DNA from: UBA1367 sp040268355
Lineage (GTDB): Bacteria > Actinomycetota > Coriobacteriia > Coriobacteriales > Atopobiaceae
Assembly: GCA_040268355.1 (NCBI GenBank)
Contig: JAWRIT010000051.1
Coordinates: forward strand, 1-9,316
Reading direction: 5' to 3'
DNA: 9,316 nucleotides
The notes beneath the pieces are model-generated. The model did not search any database, was not told the DNA's origin, and saw only the letters and a list, made by a program, of their open reading frames with translations. Each line of letters starts with the position of its first letter. Positions within the stretch are counted from its first letter, which is position 1. Below, one piece after another: positions 1 to 6,370 of this stretch. The translations under genes and the position numbers were made by a program.

Positions 1-38
1 GCGCCCTCACGGGTTCGACTCCCTGCGGTGCTGTCCTC
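1..38 (+). tRNA. possible tRNA 3' end (T-arm and acceptor side), truncated by the window edge
   Basis: A T-loop-like TTCGACT sits between GGG and CCC, and is followed by CGGTGCT, which would be the 3' side of an acceptor stem. The T-stem is imperfect: it would read CA-GGG against CCC-TG only if one C is bulged. No CCA follows, unlike the other tRNA genes here, so this could be a divergent or decayed tRNA, or the 3' domain of another tRNA-like RNA. The 5' half lies outside the window, so no anticodon can be read. Confidence 0.35.
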
Positions 39-40
39 AC

Positions 41-69
41 AAGAAAAGACCCCCTGAGACAGGGGGTCT
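41..69 (-). terminator. intrinsic terminator of tRNA-Glu
   Basis: There is a perfect 9-bp stem (47-55 with 61-69, AGACCCCCT/AGGGGGTCT) with a 5-nt loop. Read on the minus strand it is followed at once by TTTTCTT (positions 47-41). It lies 8 bp past the CCA end of tRNA-Glu. On the plus strand the U-tract is weak, so it acts mainly for the minus strand. Confidence 0.85.
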
Positions 70-77
70 CGTTCACA

Positions 78-152
78 TGGTGCCCCCGGCGGGAGTCGAA
101 CCCGCCTCTCAACCTTGAAAGGGTTGCGTCCTAACCGATAGACGACGGGGAC
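78..152 (-). tRNA. tRNA-Glu (anticodon TTC), CCA encoded
   Basis: On the minus strand the acceptor stem GTCCCCG pairs with CGGGGGC (one G-T wobble). The anticodon stem is CAACC/GGTTG with loop CTTTCAA, giving anticodon TTC for glutamate codons. The T-arm is GGCGG-GTTCGAC type with a matching 3' strand. The discriminator A is followed by a genome-encoded CCA (80-78). A TATACT -10 box precedes it and a strong terminator follows, so it is its own transcription unit. Confidence 0.95.
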
Positions 153-166
153 AAGCGCAGGCACAA

Positions 167-172
167 AGTATA
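167..172 (-). promoter_or_regulatory. -10 box (TATACT) of tRNA-Glu
   Basis: The minus strand reads TATACT 14 bp upstream of the first base of tRNA-Glu. I see no good -35 match at 16-18 bp. The same hexamer occurs before murE. Confidence 0.6.
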
Positions 173-272
173 TCAGACTCCCGTTGGGGCCGCCGCCTGC
201 TAACAGGGAATGCCAGCCCGAGGCTTTCCGCAGCTCATCTGGCTGCTTGCCCAACTCGCCATGCAGCTTGCC

Positions 273-1247
273 CTACCAGCCAAAGCCCCTTCGCTCGGCG
301 TAGCGGCGAGCCGACTCACGAAACTCGGGCTGGGAGTCGGCCCAGCTGCAAAAGTCAGGCACGTCACAGATGACTGGGTCCGCCTCATGCACGGCCAAGG
401 TCACTTCCTCAAAGGAGTATGGCTCGGCTGACGGACGATCGAACAGGTAGGTGTCGACCATGACTGGCCGCAGCAACGCGTAGGCACCACCTTCGCACAG
501 ATTGTCAAAGCCGATGAGCGCGCGCCGCGCCGCCCCCATGCGGTCGAGCTTGTAGAGCAGCAGCACGCGACCCAGCTGCTGCCACGAGTCCCCCCGACGC
601 CCGAACCGTGCGTCGAGCGCATCGAACCCCGCCTCGTCCTCGAGCCGTGCCAGGCAGAGCGTGCAGGTGTGGCGCGCTCCCAACGGATCGGAGGGCGAGG
701 CGGTGACCAGTGCCTGGCCGCGGTCGTTCGCCATGCGGTACCGTGCCGAGTCCAAACACGTTCGGGCGATTGCCGCCTGCAGGCGCATGCGACCGTGCAG
801 GAACACATCGTGCCAAGCGTCGCCTGAGTCTGGGGCAACCAGGGGACCACGTTCTGTGAGCAGCTGGCGGTCCAGCTCGAGCAACGAGTCGAGCTGGTCG
901 TCAGGCTCCTGGTCGGCTGCGATGATGGCGGCAAGGCGAGCGTGGGCGCTCGTCGGACAGATGGCGAGCGCCTCGGCGCAGTCCCGTCGCAGATGCTCCA
1001 TGCGCTGGGCACGCTCGTCCATGAAGTCGTCATCGTCACGCCACTCGTCGGTCGCCCGCGAGGCAAAGACGCGGTCAATGGCCGTCACAAGCATCGAGAA
1101 CGCCTGGTCGGAGGGGTCGTCGACATAGGACTGCGGCTTCTCGCGCACGGCCAGGACCAGCTCGGCATACGCTGCCTGCGAGAGGCCGCCGAGCTGGGCG
1201 CTGCGTCGTTGCGCAAGGCGGGCGACAAGCTCCTCGTGCAGGTTCAT
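273..1247 (-). CDS. TPR-like helical-repeat protein, unknown function (paralogue 1, downstream gene)
   Basis: A 324-aa protein with no signal peptide or membrane segment, so probably cytoplasmic. It looks all-helical, with TPR-type helices around residues 80-130, 150-215 and 218-250 (for example ARHTCTLCLARLEDEAGFDA at 191-210). It ends in a conserved-looking tail, YSFEEVTLAVHEADPVI (277-293). The start was chosen as the ATG at 1247. It overlaps the upstream stop as ATGA and has GGTGGAG 5 nt before it. A longer open frame to 1295 would run into the neighbour. It aligns loosely over its whole length with the upstream gene (shared MR-rich helix, LARLEDEAGFDAL versus AHAKLEDEDGLERL, and the FSxxExxLA tail), so the two are divergent tandem paralogues. 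A TPR fold suggests protein-protein contacts. I cannot name a partner or a function. Confidence 0.8.
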   Translation of the reverse strand: MNLHEELVARLAQRRSAQLGGLSQAAYAELVLAVREKPQSYVDDPSDQAFSMLVTAIDRVFASRATDEWRDDDDFMDERAQRMEHLRRDCAEALAICPTSAHARLAAIIAADQEPDDQLDSLLELDRQLLTERGPLVAPDSGDAWHDVFLHGRMRLQAAIARTCLDSARYRMANDRGQALVTASPSDPLGARHTCTLCLARLEDEAGFDALDARFGRRGDSWQQLGRVLLLYKLDRMGAARRALIGFDNLCEGGAYALLRPVMVDTYLFDRPSAEPYSFEEVTLAVHEADPVICDVPDFCSWADSQPEFRESARRYAERRGFGW

Positions 1248-2248
1248 GGCTGCTCCACCGTTCCCTTCGCCAGGCTCAGGTGCCGGGCGATCCACGAGCC
1301 GAGCACGCCCCGGCCGGCGTCATCGCGACCCTCCTGCAAAAGCACCGTGCCCTCGGAGATCGCCAGGATGAGCTCGTCCTCGCTGAAGGGGGCAACGACC
1401 AGGCGCCCGAACACGCCGTCCGGCAGCTCTTTTTGGCTGGTCAACGCAAGGGTTGCGTGGGGATAGGTCTCCGTGAGCCGAATGAGCTGCCGCCGCGCCT
1501 CCGCCAGGTCGTGGCGCGTGTGCGCGAGCGAGATTCGTGCGAGCTGCAGCCAGGCATCCTCGGTGTTGGCGCGCAGCAGTGGCCGGGTGTGCGCCGCAAG
1601 GCGCTCGAGCCCGTCCTCGTCCTCGAGCTTCGCATGGGCGATAGCACAGGTGAAGCGCACATCGGCGCTGTCTTCTCGATCGAGCTCGAGCAGCTGCTCG
1701 CAGATGCGTATGGCCGTGCGGTTGCGTCCGCAGATGACGGCCTTGGAGGCCTGCGTGGCGAGCCAGCGATAGTACGGTCGCATGGCGATGTCGGCCTCCA
1801 GGATGGCTCGCTCGTCCGAGTCGTCGCGGGCGGCCTGCGCCCGCAGCTCCTCGCACGAGGCGCGCACGTCGTCGGCCCCGCTGGCGAGGAAGCGATAGTA
1901 GTCCTCAAAGGAGGGGGCGTCGGCTGCCGCCTTCATGCGGATGGCGTCATGGCAGCGCCCGTCGAGCGAGATGGCCTCGTCGAGCAGCCGGTGCCCTTGT
2001 TCGATGAGCGTTATGGCGCGTGAGTCGTCGGCAAAGGGAAGCTCGTAGTCGATGAGCGTGGTTGCCTCGGCAACCAGGTGAAAGGCGCGATCGGCGTCCG
2101 ACTGGGGAAGCGCGTCACGGTTCTGCGAGAAGCGACGGCCAAAGGTGGCGAAGGCACGCGTGGCCGAGGAGGGCGGCTGTCCGTCGAGCGAGCGGGCAAA
2201 GCGCAGGCCCAGCCGCTGGTAGTCCTCCCGGTGTGGGTCATATGCCAC
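1244..2248 (-). CDS. TPR-like helical-repeat protein, unknown function (paralogue 2, upstream gene)
   Basis: A 334-aa, probably cytoplasmic protein. The start is taken as the GTG at 2248, because AGGGAGG lies 8 nt upstream (2263-2257) and the frame upstream of it looks non-coding; a weaker ATG candidate lies at 2305. Predicted helical pairs run through residues 54-110, 112-165 and 168-260, with the TPR-like segment ICEQLLELDREDSADVRFTC at 182-201 and KLEDEDGLERLA after it. The C-terminal APFSEDELILAISEGTVLL (286-304) matches the tail of the downstream paralogue. The two genes overlap by 4 bp (ATGA), which implies coupled translation and perhaps a complex of the two proteins. The LLELDxxDSxxxR pattern recalls ST7-like TPR proteins, but that is a loose resemblance. 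The hydrolase gene ends 171 bp upstream on the same strand, so co-transcription is possible but not shown. Confidence 0.8.
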   Translation of the reverse strand: MAYDPHREDYQRLGLRFARSLDGQPPSSATRAFATFGRRFSQNRDALPQSDADRAFHLVAEATTLIDYELPFADDSRAITLIEQGHRLLDEAISLDGRCHDAIRMKAAADAPSFEDYYRFLASGADDVRASCEELRAQAARDDSDERAILEADIAMRPYYRWLATQASKAVICGRNRTAIRICEQLLELDREDSADVRFTCAIAHAKLEDEDGLERLAAHTRPLLRANTEDAWLQLARISLAHTRHDLAEARRQLIRLTETYPHATLALTSQKELPDGVFGRLVVAPFSEDELILAISEGTVLLQEGRDDAGRGVLGSWIARHLSLAKGTVEQP

Positions 2249-2267
2249 GTCGCTCGCCTCCCTTCCG

Positions 2268-2307
2268 CCATGGTGGTGCTTCTGGCACGGTGCCTGGCAC
2301 ACCATGG
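2268..2307. repeat. inverted repeat upstream of the TPR gene pair
   Basis: CCATGGTG (2268-2275) is the exact reverse complement of CACCATGG (2300-2307), with a 24-bp spacer. The spacer holds CTGGCAC twice and a small GGCA/TGCC hairpin. It sits about 20-60 bp before the GTG start of the upstream TPR gene, so it could be a leader RNA structure or an operator. I see no clear promoter hexamers here. Confidence 0.4.
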
Positions 2308-2419
2308 TAGCGCAGCGGCAAGGGGAGGCGAGCGGTGGGTGGCCGGACCAAGCGGCCCTCGTGCGGGCCTCGTATGGTCCCGCGTGACCTCGCATGAGAT
2401 CGCACACCTGGTCAAGAGC

Positions 2420-4405
2420 CTACTGGCAGGACTCGATCCAAGCGATGAGGTTCTCGGTGCTGGACCCGGTCCGTTCGGCGGTCGTGTGGCCCTGTCCCCA
2501 GACGGTCTCGAAGTCGACGTCGCTCACGTCAGTTCGCATCTGAAGTGCCAGCGCGAGGTTGACCTCGGTGGTCAGCGACGTGTCACCCTGCTCGATGCCC
2601 GTGCGGATGCGCCAGTGCGCGGCTGGCTGCGAGCTGCCGTACCCTTCAAAGGAGTCGTGCAGGTAGTAGAGCGGGTTGTACAGGTTCTGCCGATCTGCCG
2701 AGCTGATGCCCAGCTCGTCAACGCTCTCCAGGTCGGATGCGTACGCCTCGGCATAGGAGTCGTCATAATCGTCCGCCTCGGCATAGGAGTCGGCGTGGTC
2801 GGCCAGCAGCGTGGCCATGGTGGCGTCGAAGTGCAGGGCGTTCTCCGAGGCGTTTCCAAAGACCTTGTTCTCTGCCGAGCTGCGATCGAGCATGTCGAAA
2901 GCCCCGACGTCCTTGGTCGGCGTCTTGAAGGCCCGGGCGAAGGCGGCAATGCTCGCGACGGTCGCCGTGTTGGTCGAGGCGTCGTAGGAGATCCATGCGT
3001 CGTCGCCATTGAGCGCGTCGATGTATGCCTGCGCGTCCTCGTAGGTGGTGGACTCGGACGAGCTGGCGCCGCCCGAAGCGCCTGTCTTGCTGGCATCGTC
3101 GCTCGCTCCGTCCGGCGCGTCACCCGAGGGCGCCTCGCCTGAGGGGGCTCCATCCGGGGCACTACCGGAGGGCGCCTCTCCCGAGGGGGCTCCATCCGGG
3201 GCTCCGCCGGAAGGGGCCTCGCCGGAAGGCCCGCCGTTTCCTCCGCCGCCAAAGCCGCCGTCGGCCATCTGGTCGGACGAGGGCGTGTAGGGGAACTCCG
3301 TGTCGGCCAGGAAGTTGTTGAGTGAACCCTCGATCACGGAGAGCAGATAGTCGTAGTAGCTGCCAGCAGCATAGGTGCCCTCGCCTCCCTCGGAGAGCGT
3401 AAGCTGTCCAGCTTCCTCCGTGGAGAACCCGCTCGCATTGACGTAACTCACGAACTCCTTTGCGAGGTCCTCCGAGAGCAGGGCCGTCCAAGTGCCATCA
3501 GCGCGCGTGCCCGAGTCCGCGTACTGGCCCATCATCCACTCGTACGCCTCGTCTGCCACGTCGAGCGAGGTGATGGGACACCAGCACATGGCGCCATAGG
3601 TCGCATCGGAGATGGCGTTGCCATTGACGTCAGTGAACAGGGCGCCGATAGCCTCAAGATAAGGGGTGTAACCTGGGGCGTCGCCCGTGACGCCTATGAG
3701 TGCGCTCTGGGCGCCACCACCCGAATGCCCAAAGGTGAAGACGCGTTCGAGATCGCCGGGAAGGGAGGAGGCGTTGAAACGCAGGCAGCGGATGGCGGCC
3801 TTGAGGTCAGTGACGCCCCAGGGTGCTCCTCCGGCGTACGTCGAACCGTCAGAGTTCTCGCCGTTGTCGCGGCCACGACATCCGGCATAGACGTAGATCA
3901 AGCCGGCGGAGAGGTAGTCGGTCAGGCCGGACGCGTCATACGAGCTGGGGGCCGCCTGCGCGGAGTAGCCGGCCGTGTTCACCGGAAGCACGACGGGTGC
4001 GGTCGAGGCCGTGTAGTTGCCGACCGAGCCGCTTGTGTTGACGGTGCAGGTAAAGGAGCCGTCTTCGTTCTCTGTGGCGGAGAAGTAGGCCCCGGGCACA
4101 TAGATGCCCATGGACTCGTAGTCTTCAGCGACGGGCGACGCGCAGTATGGGACGCCGATCTGGTAGTAGATGTCGTTGTCGGCATCGTAGCTCCAGGCGG
4201 CGGAGTCAATGGCAAGTGCGCTCACGTCGTCGGGGTTGGTGCCGGTCGTCGCGTCCTTCTCGTTGGCGGTCGAACCTTCGGAGCCGCCTGATGCGGCACA
4301 GCCTGCCGCGGCGAGGCTCGCCCCCATGACTGAGAGGAAGGATCGCCTGGTCAGATGTGCCGATGTGCTCCCGTGGACTGGGTTGCTGCGTGTCGTGCCA
4401 CACAT
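2420..4405 (-). CDS. Tat-exported lipoprotein alpha/beta hydrolase, tannase-like (subtype B)
   Basis: A 661-aa protein. The N-terminus has a twin-arginine signal, LTRRSFLSVMGASLAAAGC (18-36), with R20-R21 and lipobox Cys36. It is therefore probably exported folded by Tat and lipid-anchored outside the membrane. The start at 4405 has AGGAG 8 nt upstream. A longer frame to 4582 overlaps the tRNA-Val terminator and is rejected. The nucleophile elbow is GHSGGG with Ser228. Asp608 in TGIEQGDTSL and His640 in WGQGH are the likely partners, matching the late Asp and His of subtype B tannases such as that of Lactobacillus plantarum. HWRIRTGIEQ is typical of that family. Such enzymes cleave gallate esters of plant polyphenols. 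The cap between Ser and Asp carries a Gly-rich run and a 14-residue repeat (about 384-450). It could instead be a related feruloyl or other carboxylic ester hydrolase. Confidence 0.82.
   Translation of the reverse strand: MCGTTRSNPVHGSTSAHLTRRSFLSVMGASLAAAGCAASGGSEGSTANEKDATTGTNPDDVSALAIDSAAWSYDADNDIYYQIGVPYCASPVAEDYESMGIYVPGAYFSATENEDGSFTCTVNTSGSVGNYTASTAPVVLPVNTAGYSAQAAPSSYDASGLTDYLSAGLIYVYAGCRGRDNGENSDGSTYAGGAPWGVTDLKAAIRCLRFNASSLPGDLERVFTFGHSGGGAQSALIGVTGDAPGYTPYLEAIGALFTDVNGNAISDATYGAMCWCPITSLDVADEAYEWMMGQYADSGTRADGTWTALLSEDLAKEFVSYVNASGFSTEEAGQLTLSEGGEGTYAAGSYYDYLLSVIEGSLNNFLADTEFPYTPSSDQMADGGFGGGGNGGPSGEAPSGGAPDGAPSGEAPSGSAPDGAPSGEAPSGDAPDGASDDASKTGASGGASSSESTTYEDAQAYIDALNGDDAWISYDASTNTATVASIAAFARAFKTPTKDVGAFDMLDRSSAENKVFGNASENALHFDATMATLLADHADSYAEADDYDDSYAEAYASDLESVDELGISSADRQNLYNPLYYLHDSFEGYGSSQPAAHWRIRTGIEQGDTSLTTEVNLALALQMRTDVSDVDFETVWGQGHTTAERTGSSTENLIAWIESCQ
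3104..3229 (-). repeat. 42-bp tandem repeat, three copies, inside the hydrolase gene
   Basis: Residues 393-434 are three near-identical 14-mers: PSGEAPSGGAPDGA, PSGEAPSGSAPDGA and PSGEAPSGDAPDGA. The DNA repeats with the same 42-bp period. Flanking sequence (GGFGGGGNGG before, DDASKTGASGGASSS after) extends the disordered, low-complexity linker. Copy number at such loci often varies between strains. Confidence 0.9.
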
Positions 4406-4562
4406 GGTGGGTGCTCCTAACCGCCGCGTGAACCTTCCGCCCCATGCGAAAGTGCACGCGCGCTTCTGAGGGTCAAGGATAGGAGCCGAACCTGAAAACG
4501 CGCTTATCTGGCGTGAGGCGAGCGCGAGCGCACGAGAGCGCCGCAATGGTTGGGGGAAGCTG

Positions 4563-4599
4563 AAAGAGAACAGGCCAGCCACATGCCATGGCTGACCTG
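4563..4599 (-). terminator. terminator of tRNA-Val, possibly bidirectional
   Basis: A 10-bp stem (4571-4580 with 4590-4599, one G-U pair) has a 9-nt loop. On the minus strand it is followed by TTCTCTTT (4570-4563). On the plus strand CTTGTTTT follows, so it may work in both directions. It lies 11 bp past the tRNA-Val CCA. Confidence 0.8.
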
Positions 4600-4610
4600 C
4601 TTGTTTTGTA

Positions 4611-4686
4611 TGGTGGGCGATGACGGACTCGAACCGCCGACCTTATCCTTGTAAGGGATCTGCGCTACCAGCTGCGCCAATCGCCC
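4611..4686 (-). tRNA. tRNA-Val (anticodon TAC), CCA encoded
   Basis: On the minus strand the acceptor GGGCGAT pairs perfectly with ATCGCCC. The D-arm is GCGC-AGCTGGTA-GCGC. The anticodon loop CTTACAA gives TAC (valine), and its stem is paired except for the outermost position. The T-arm is GGCGG-TTCGAGT-CCGTC. The discriminator A and CCA are encoded (4614-4611). Confidence 0.95.
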
Positions 4687-4696
4687 GCAGCGAGAG

Positions 4697-4702
4697 ATTC
4701 TA
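4697..4702 (-). promoter_or_regulatory. -10 box (TAGAAT) of tRNA-Val
   Basis: The minus strand reads TAGAAT 10 bp before the first tRNA base. No good -35 is visible. A perfect palindrome, CACAGCTGTG (4704-4713), fills much of the spacer just upstream and could be a protein site or chance. Confidence 0.5.
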
Positions 4703-4732
4703 TCACAGCTGTGTACCCGCGTACCTGCGCGG

Positions 4733-4766
4733 TTGTCCCGCTGCGGCTTTGCGTATACTGGGCAAC
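4733..4766 (+). promoter_or_regulatory. murE promoter, apparently leaderless
   Basis: TATACT (4754-4759) lies 7 nt before the murE ATG at 4767, which puts the expected transcription start on or next to the A of the start codon. TTGTCC (4733-4738) is a possible -35 at a short 15-bp spacing. No Shine-Dalgarno is present before the ATG. Leaderless mRNAs are common in actinobacteria. Confidence 0.6.
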
Positions 4767-6353
4767 ATGATTACCTCAGATGCGGCGGGCGCGTCGCCCG
4801 CACCAACGAAACCCATCAACGTGGCGACCATCGTCGAGCTTCTGCAGCGCGAGGACCTGCTCGTACGTGCCGAGGGCGCAGAGCACGCCTCGGACGTTCC
4901 CATCACGGGAGCGGACTGCGACTCGCGCGTCGCAGGAGCGGGGCACCTCTTTGTCTGCAAGGGGGTGGCGTTCAAGCCGGCGTACCTGACCACCGCCGTC
5001 GAGGCGGGAGCGGTCGCCTACCTGTGCGACGAGGCGCTTGCCCCTACGCTGGGCGTGGCGTGCCCACAAACGCCCGCGCTCGTGGTCAGCGACCTTCGTC
5101 GCGCCATGGCGCTCGTCTCCGCGGTCGCCTGGGGGCAGCCCGACCGCGACCTCACCGTCCTAGGAATCACGGGCACCAAGGGCAAGTCGACGGTGGCCTA
5201 CATGCTGCGCGCCATCCTCGACGCGGGCGAGCCGGGCTCTGGGTGCGGCATCCTTGGCTCCATCGACACCTATGATGGCGTCGAGTCGTTCGAGAGCGTC
5301 AACACGACGCCCGAGCCGCCCGACCTGTGGCGCCATCTGGCCAACACGCGCAACTCCGGCCTGCCTTCCATGGTCATGGAGGTCTCGAGCCAGGCGCTCA
5401 AGTACAACCGCGTGACGGGACTCGGCATCGACGTGGCGTGCTTCCTCAACATCGGGCGCGACCACATCTCCGCCGTGGAGCACCCCGACTTCGAGGACTA
5501 CTTCGAAAGCAAGCTGCGCATCTTTGACCAGGCTCGGGTGGCGGTTGTCAACCTTGATGCGGATCACGTCGACCAGGTGCTGGAGCGCGCGGCACGCTGC
5601 GAGCGCGTGGTGCGCTTCTCGGCGTCCGCGCAGGCTGAGGCCCGTGGGGCGGACGTGTGGGCGAGCGACATCCGCCCGCAGCGGGGCGGCATCAGCTTTG
5701 TGGCCCATACGCCGCGGGGCAAGCAGGAGCTGCTGGTCTCGATGCCCGGCCTCTTCAACGTCGACAACGCGCTGGCAGCCATCGCCATGTGCGAGGTCCT
5801 GGGCATCGATCCCGCGCTCGTTCGTGCGGGCCTGGCCAAGGTGCGCGTCCCCGGGCGCATGGAGCTCATCGAGACGGACGACCCACGCGTGTGCGCACTG
5901 GTGGACTATGCCCACAACAAGCTCTCGTACCAGCGGTTCTTCTCGTCGGTCGCCCAGGAGTTCGCGGGCCGTCAGATCATTGCGCTCTTCGGGGCGCCGG
6001 GCGACAAGGCCCACGAGCGCCGACGCGAGTTGCCGCAGGAGGCGGCGCGGTGGGCGGACCTCATCATCTACACCGAGGAGGACCCGGCGCACGAGCGAAC
6101 CGAGGACATCTGCGCCGAAATGGCGGCGCACACGCCTGCGGACCAGGCGTACGAGGTCATCTGCGACCGGCCTGCGGCCATCGCGCGCGCGGTCGAGGCG
6201 GCCTTCGCGGCGCCGGAGGGTGCGGTGGTGTGCCTGCTCGCCAAGGGCGACGAGACCCGCCAGCACGAGGGCGACCGATTCATTCCCTGCGAGCCGGATG
6301 GCGCCATCTTCAGGCGCGAGGTCGCCCGCAGGCCCCGCAAGGAGCAGGCATAG
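4767..6353 (+). CDS. murE: UDP-N-acetylmuramoyl-tripeptide synthetase MurE, lysine-type
   Basis: A 528-aa cytoplasmic Mur ligase that adds the third amino acid to UDP-MurNAc-L-Ala-D-Glu using ATP. The N-terminal domain has the family pattern ADCDSRVAGAGHLFVCKG (49-66). The ATP loop is GITGTKGKST (133-142). MEVSSQAL (204-211), FLNIGRDH (226-233) and the likely carbamylated Lys249 in FESKLRIF follow. The C-terminal domain has VPGRMELI (361-368) and DYAHN (380-384). At the third-residue site, where diaminopimelate enzymes read DNPR, this one reads EEDPAHE (437-443). That resembles streptococcal DDPNYED and staphylococcal DNPA enzymes, so L-lysine (or ornithine) is the likely substrate. The upstream in-frame reading from 4620 is antisense tRNA-Val and is not coding. 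rdgB follows after 17 bp, probably in one operon. Confidence 0.95.
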   Translation: MITSDAAGASPAPTKPINVATIVELLQREDLLVRAEGAEHASDVPITGADCDSRVAGAGHLFVCKGVAFKPAYLTTAVEAGAVAYLCDEALAPTLGVACPQTPALVVSDLRRAMALVSAVAWGQPDRDLTVLGITGTKGKSTVAYMLRAILDAGEPGSGCGILGSIDTYDGVESFESVNTTPEPPDLWRHLANTRNSGLPSMVMEVSSQALKYNRVTGLGIDVACFLNIGRDHISAVEHPDFEDYFESKLRIFDQARVAVVNLDADHVDQVLERAARCERVVRFSASAQAEARGADVWASDIRPQRGGISFVAHTPRGKQELLVSMPGLFNVDNALAAIAMCEVLGIDPALVRAGLAKVRVPGRMELIETDDPRVCALVDYAHNKLSYQRFFSSVAQEFAGRQIIALFGAPGDKAHERRRELPQEAARWADLIIYTEEDPAHERTEDICAEMAAHTPADQAYEVICDRPAAIARAVEAAFAAPEGAVVCLLAKGDETRQHEGDRFIPCEPDGAIFRREVARRPRKEQA

Positions 6354-6370
6354 GAGTGAGAGGAGCCGGT

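Noticed and set aside
2078..3142. Plus-strand 354-codon frame opposite the hydrolase and TPR genes
   Set aside because: Shadow frame crossing a gene boundary. No domain and no ribosome site.
3104..3229. CRISPR-like array
   Set aside because: The 42-bp units are contiguous with no spacers, keep the reading frame and encode a linker.
4448..4476. TTGACC with ACTTTC at 17 bp as hydrolase promoter (minus strand)
   Set aside because: The -35 is acceptable but the -10 has almost no match to the consensus. No confident promoter can be named.
4406..4582. 59-residue N-terminal extension of the hydrolase
   Set aside because: It would start inside the tRNA-Val terminator. The ATG at 4405 has AGGAG and is followed by a proper Tat signal.
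4620..4766. 49-residue N-terminal extension of MurE (MTDSNRRPYPCKGSALPA...)
   Set aside because: It is the antisense reading of tRNA-Val, a well-known false protein. The ATG at 4767 has a promoter directly in front and fits MurE family length.
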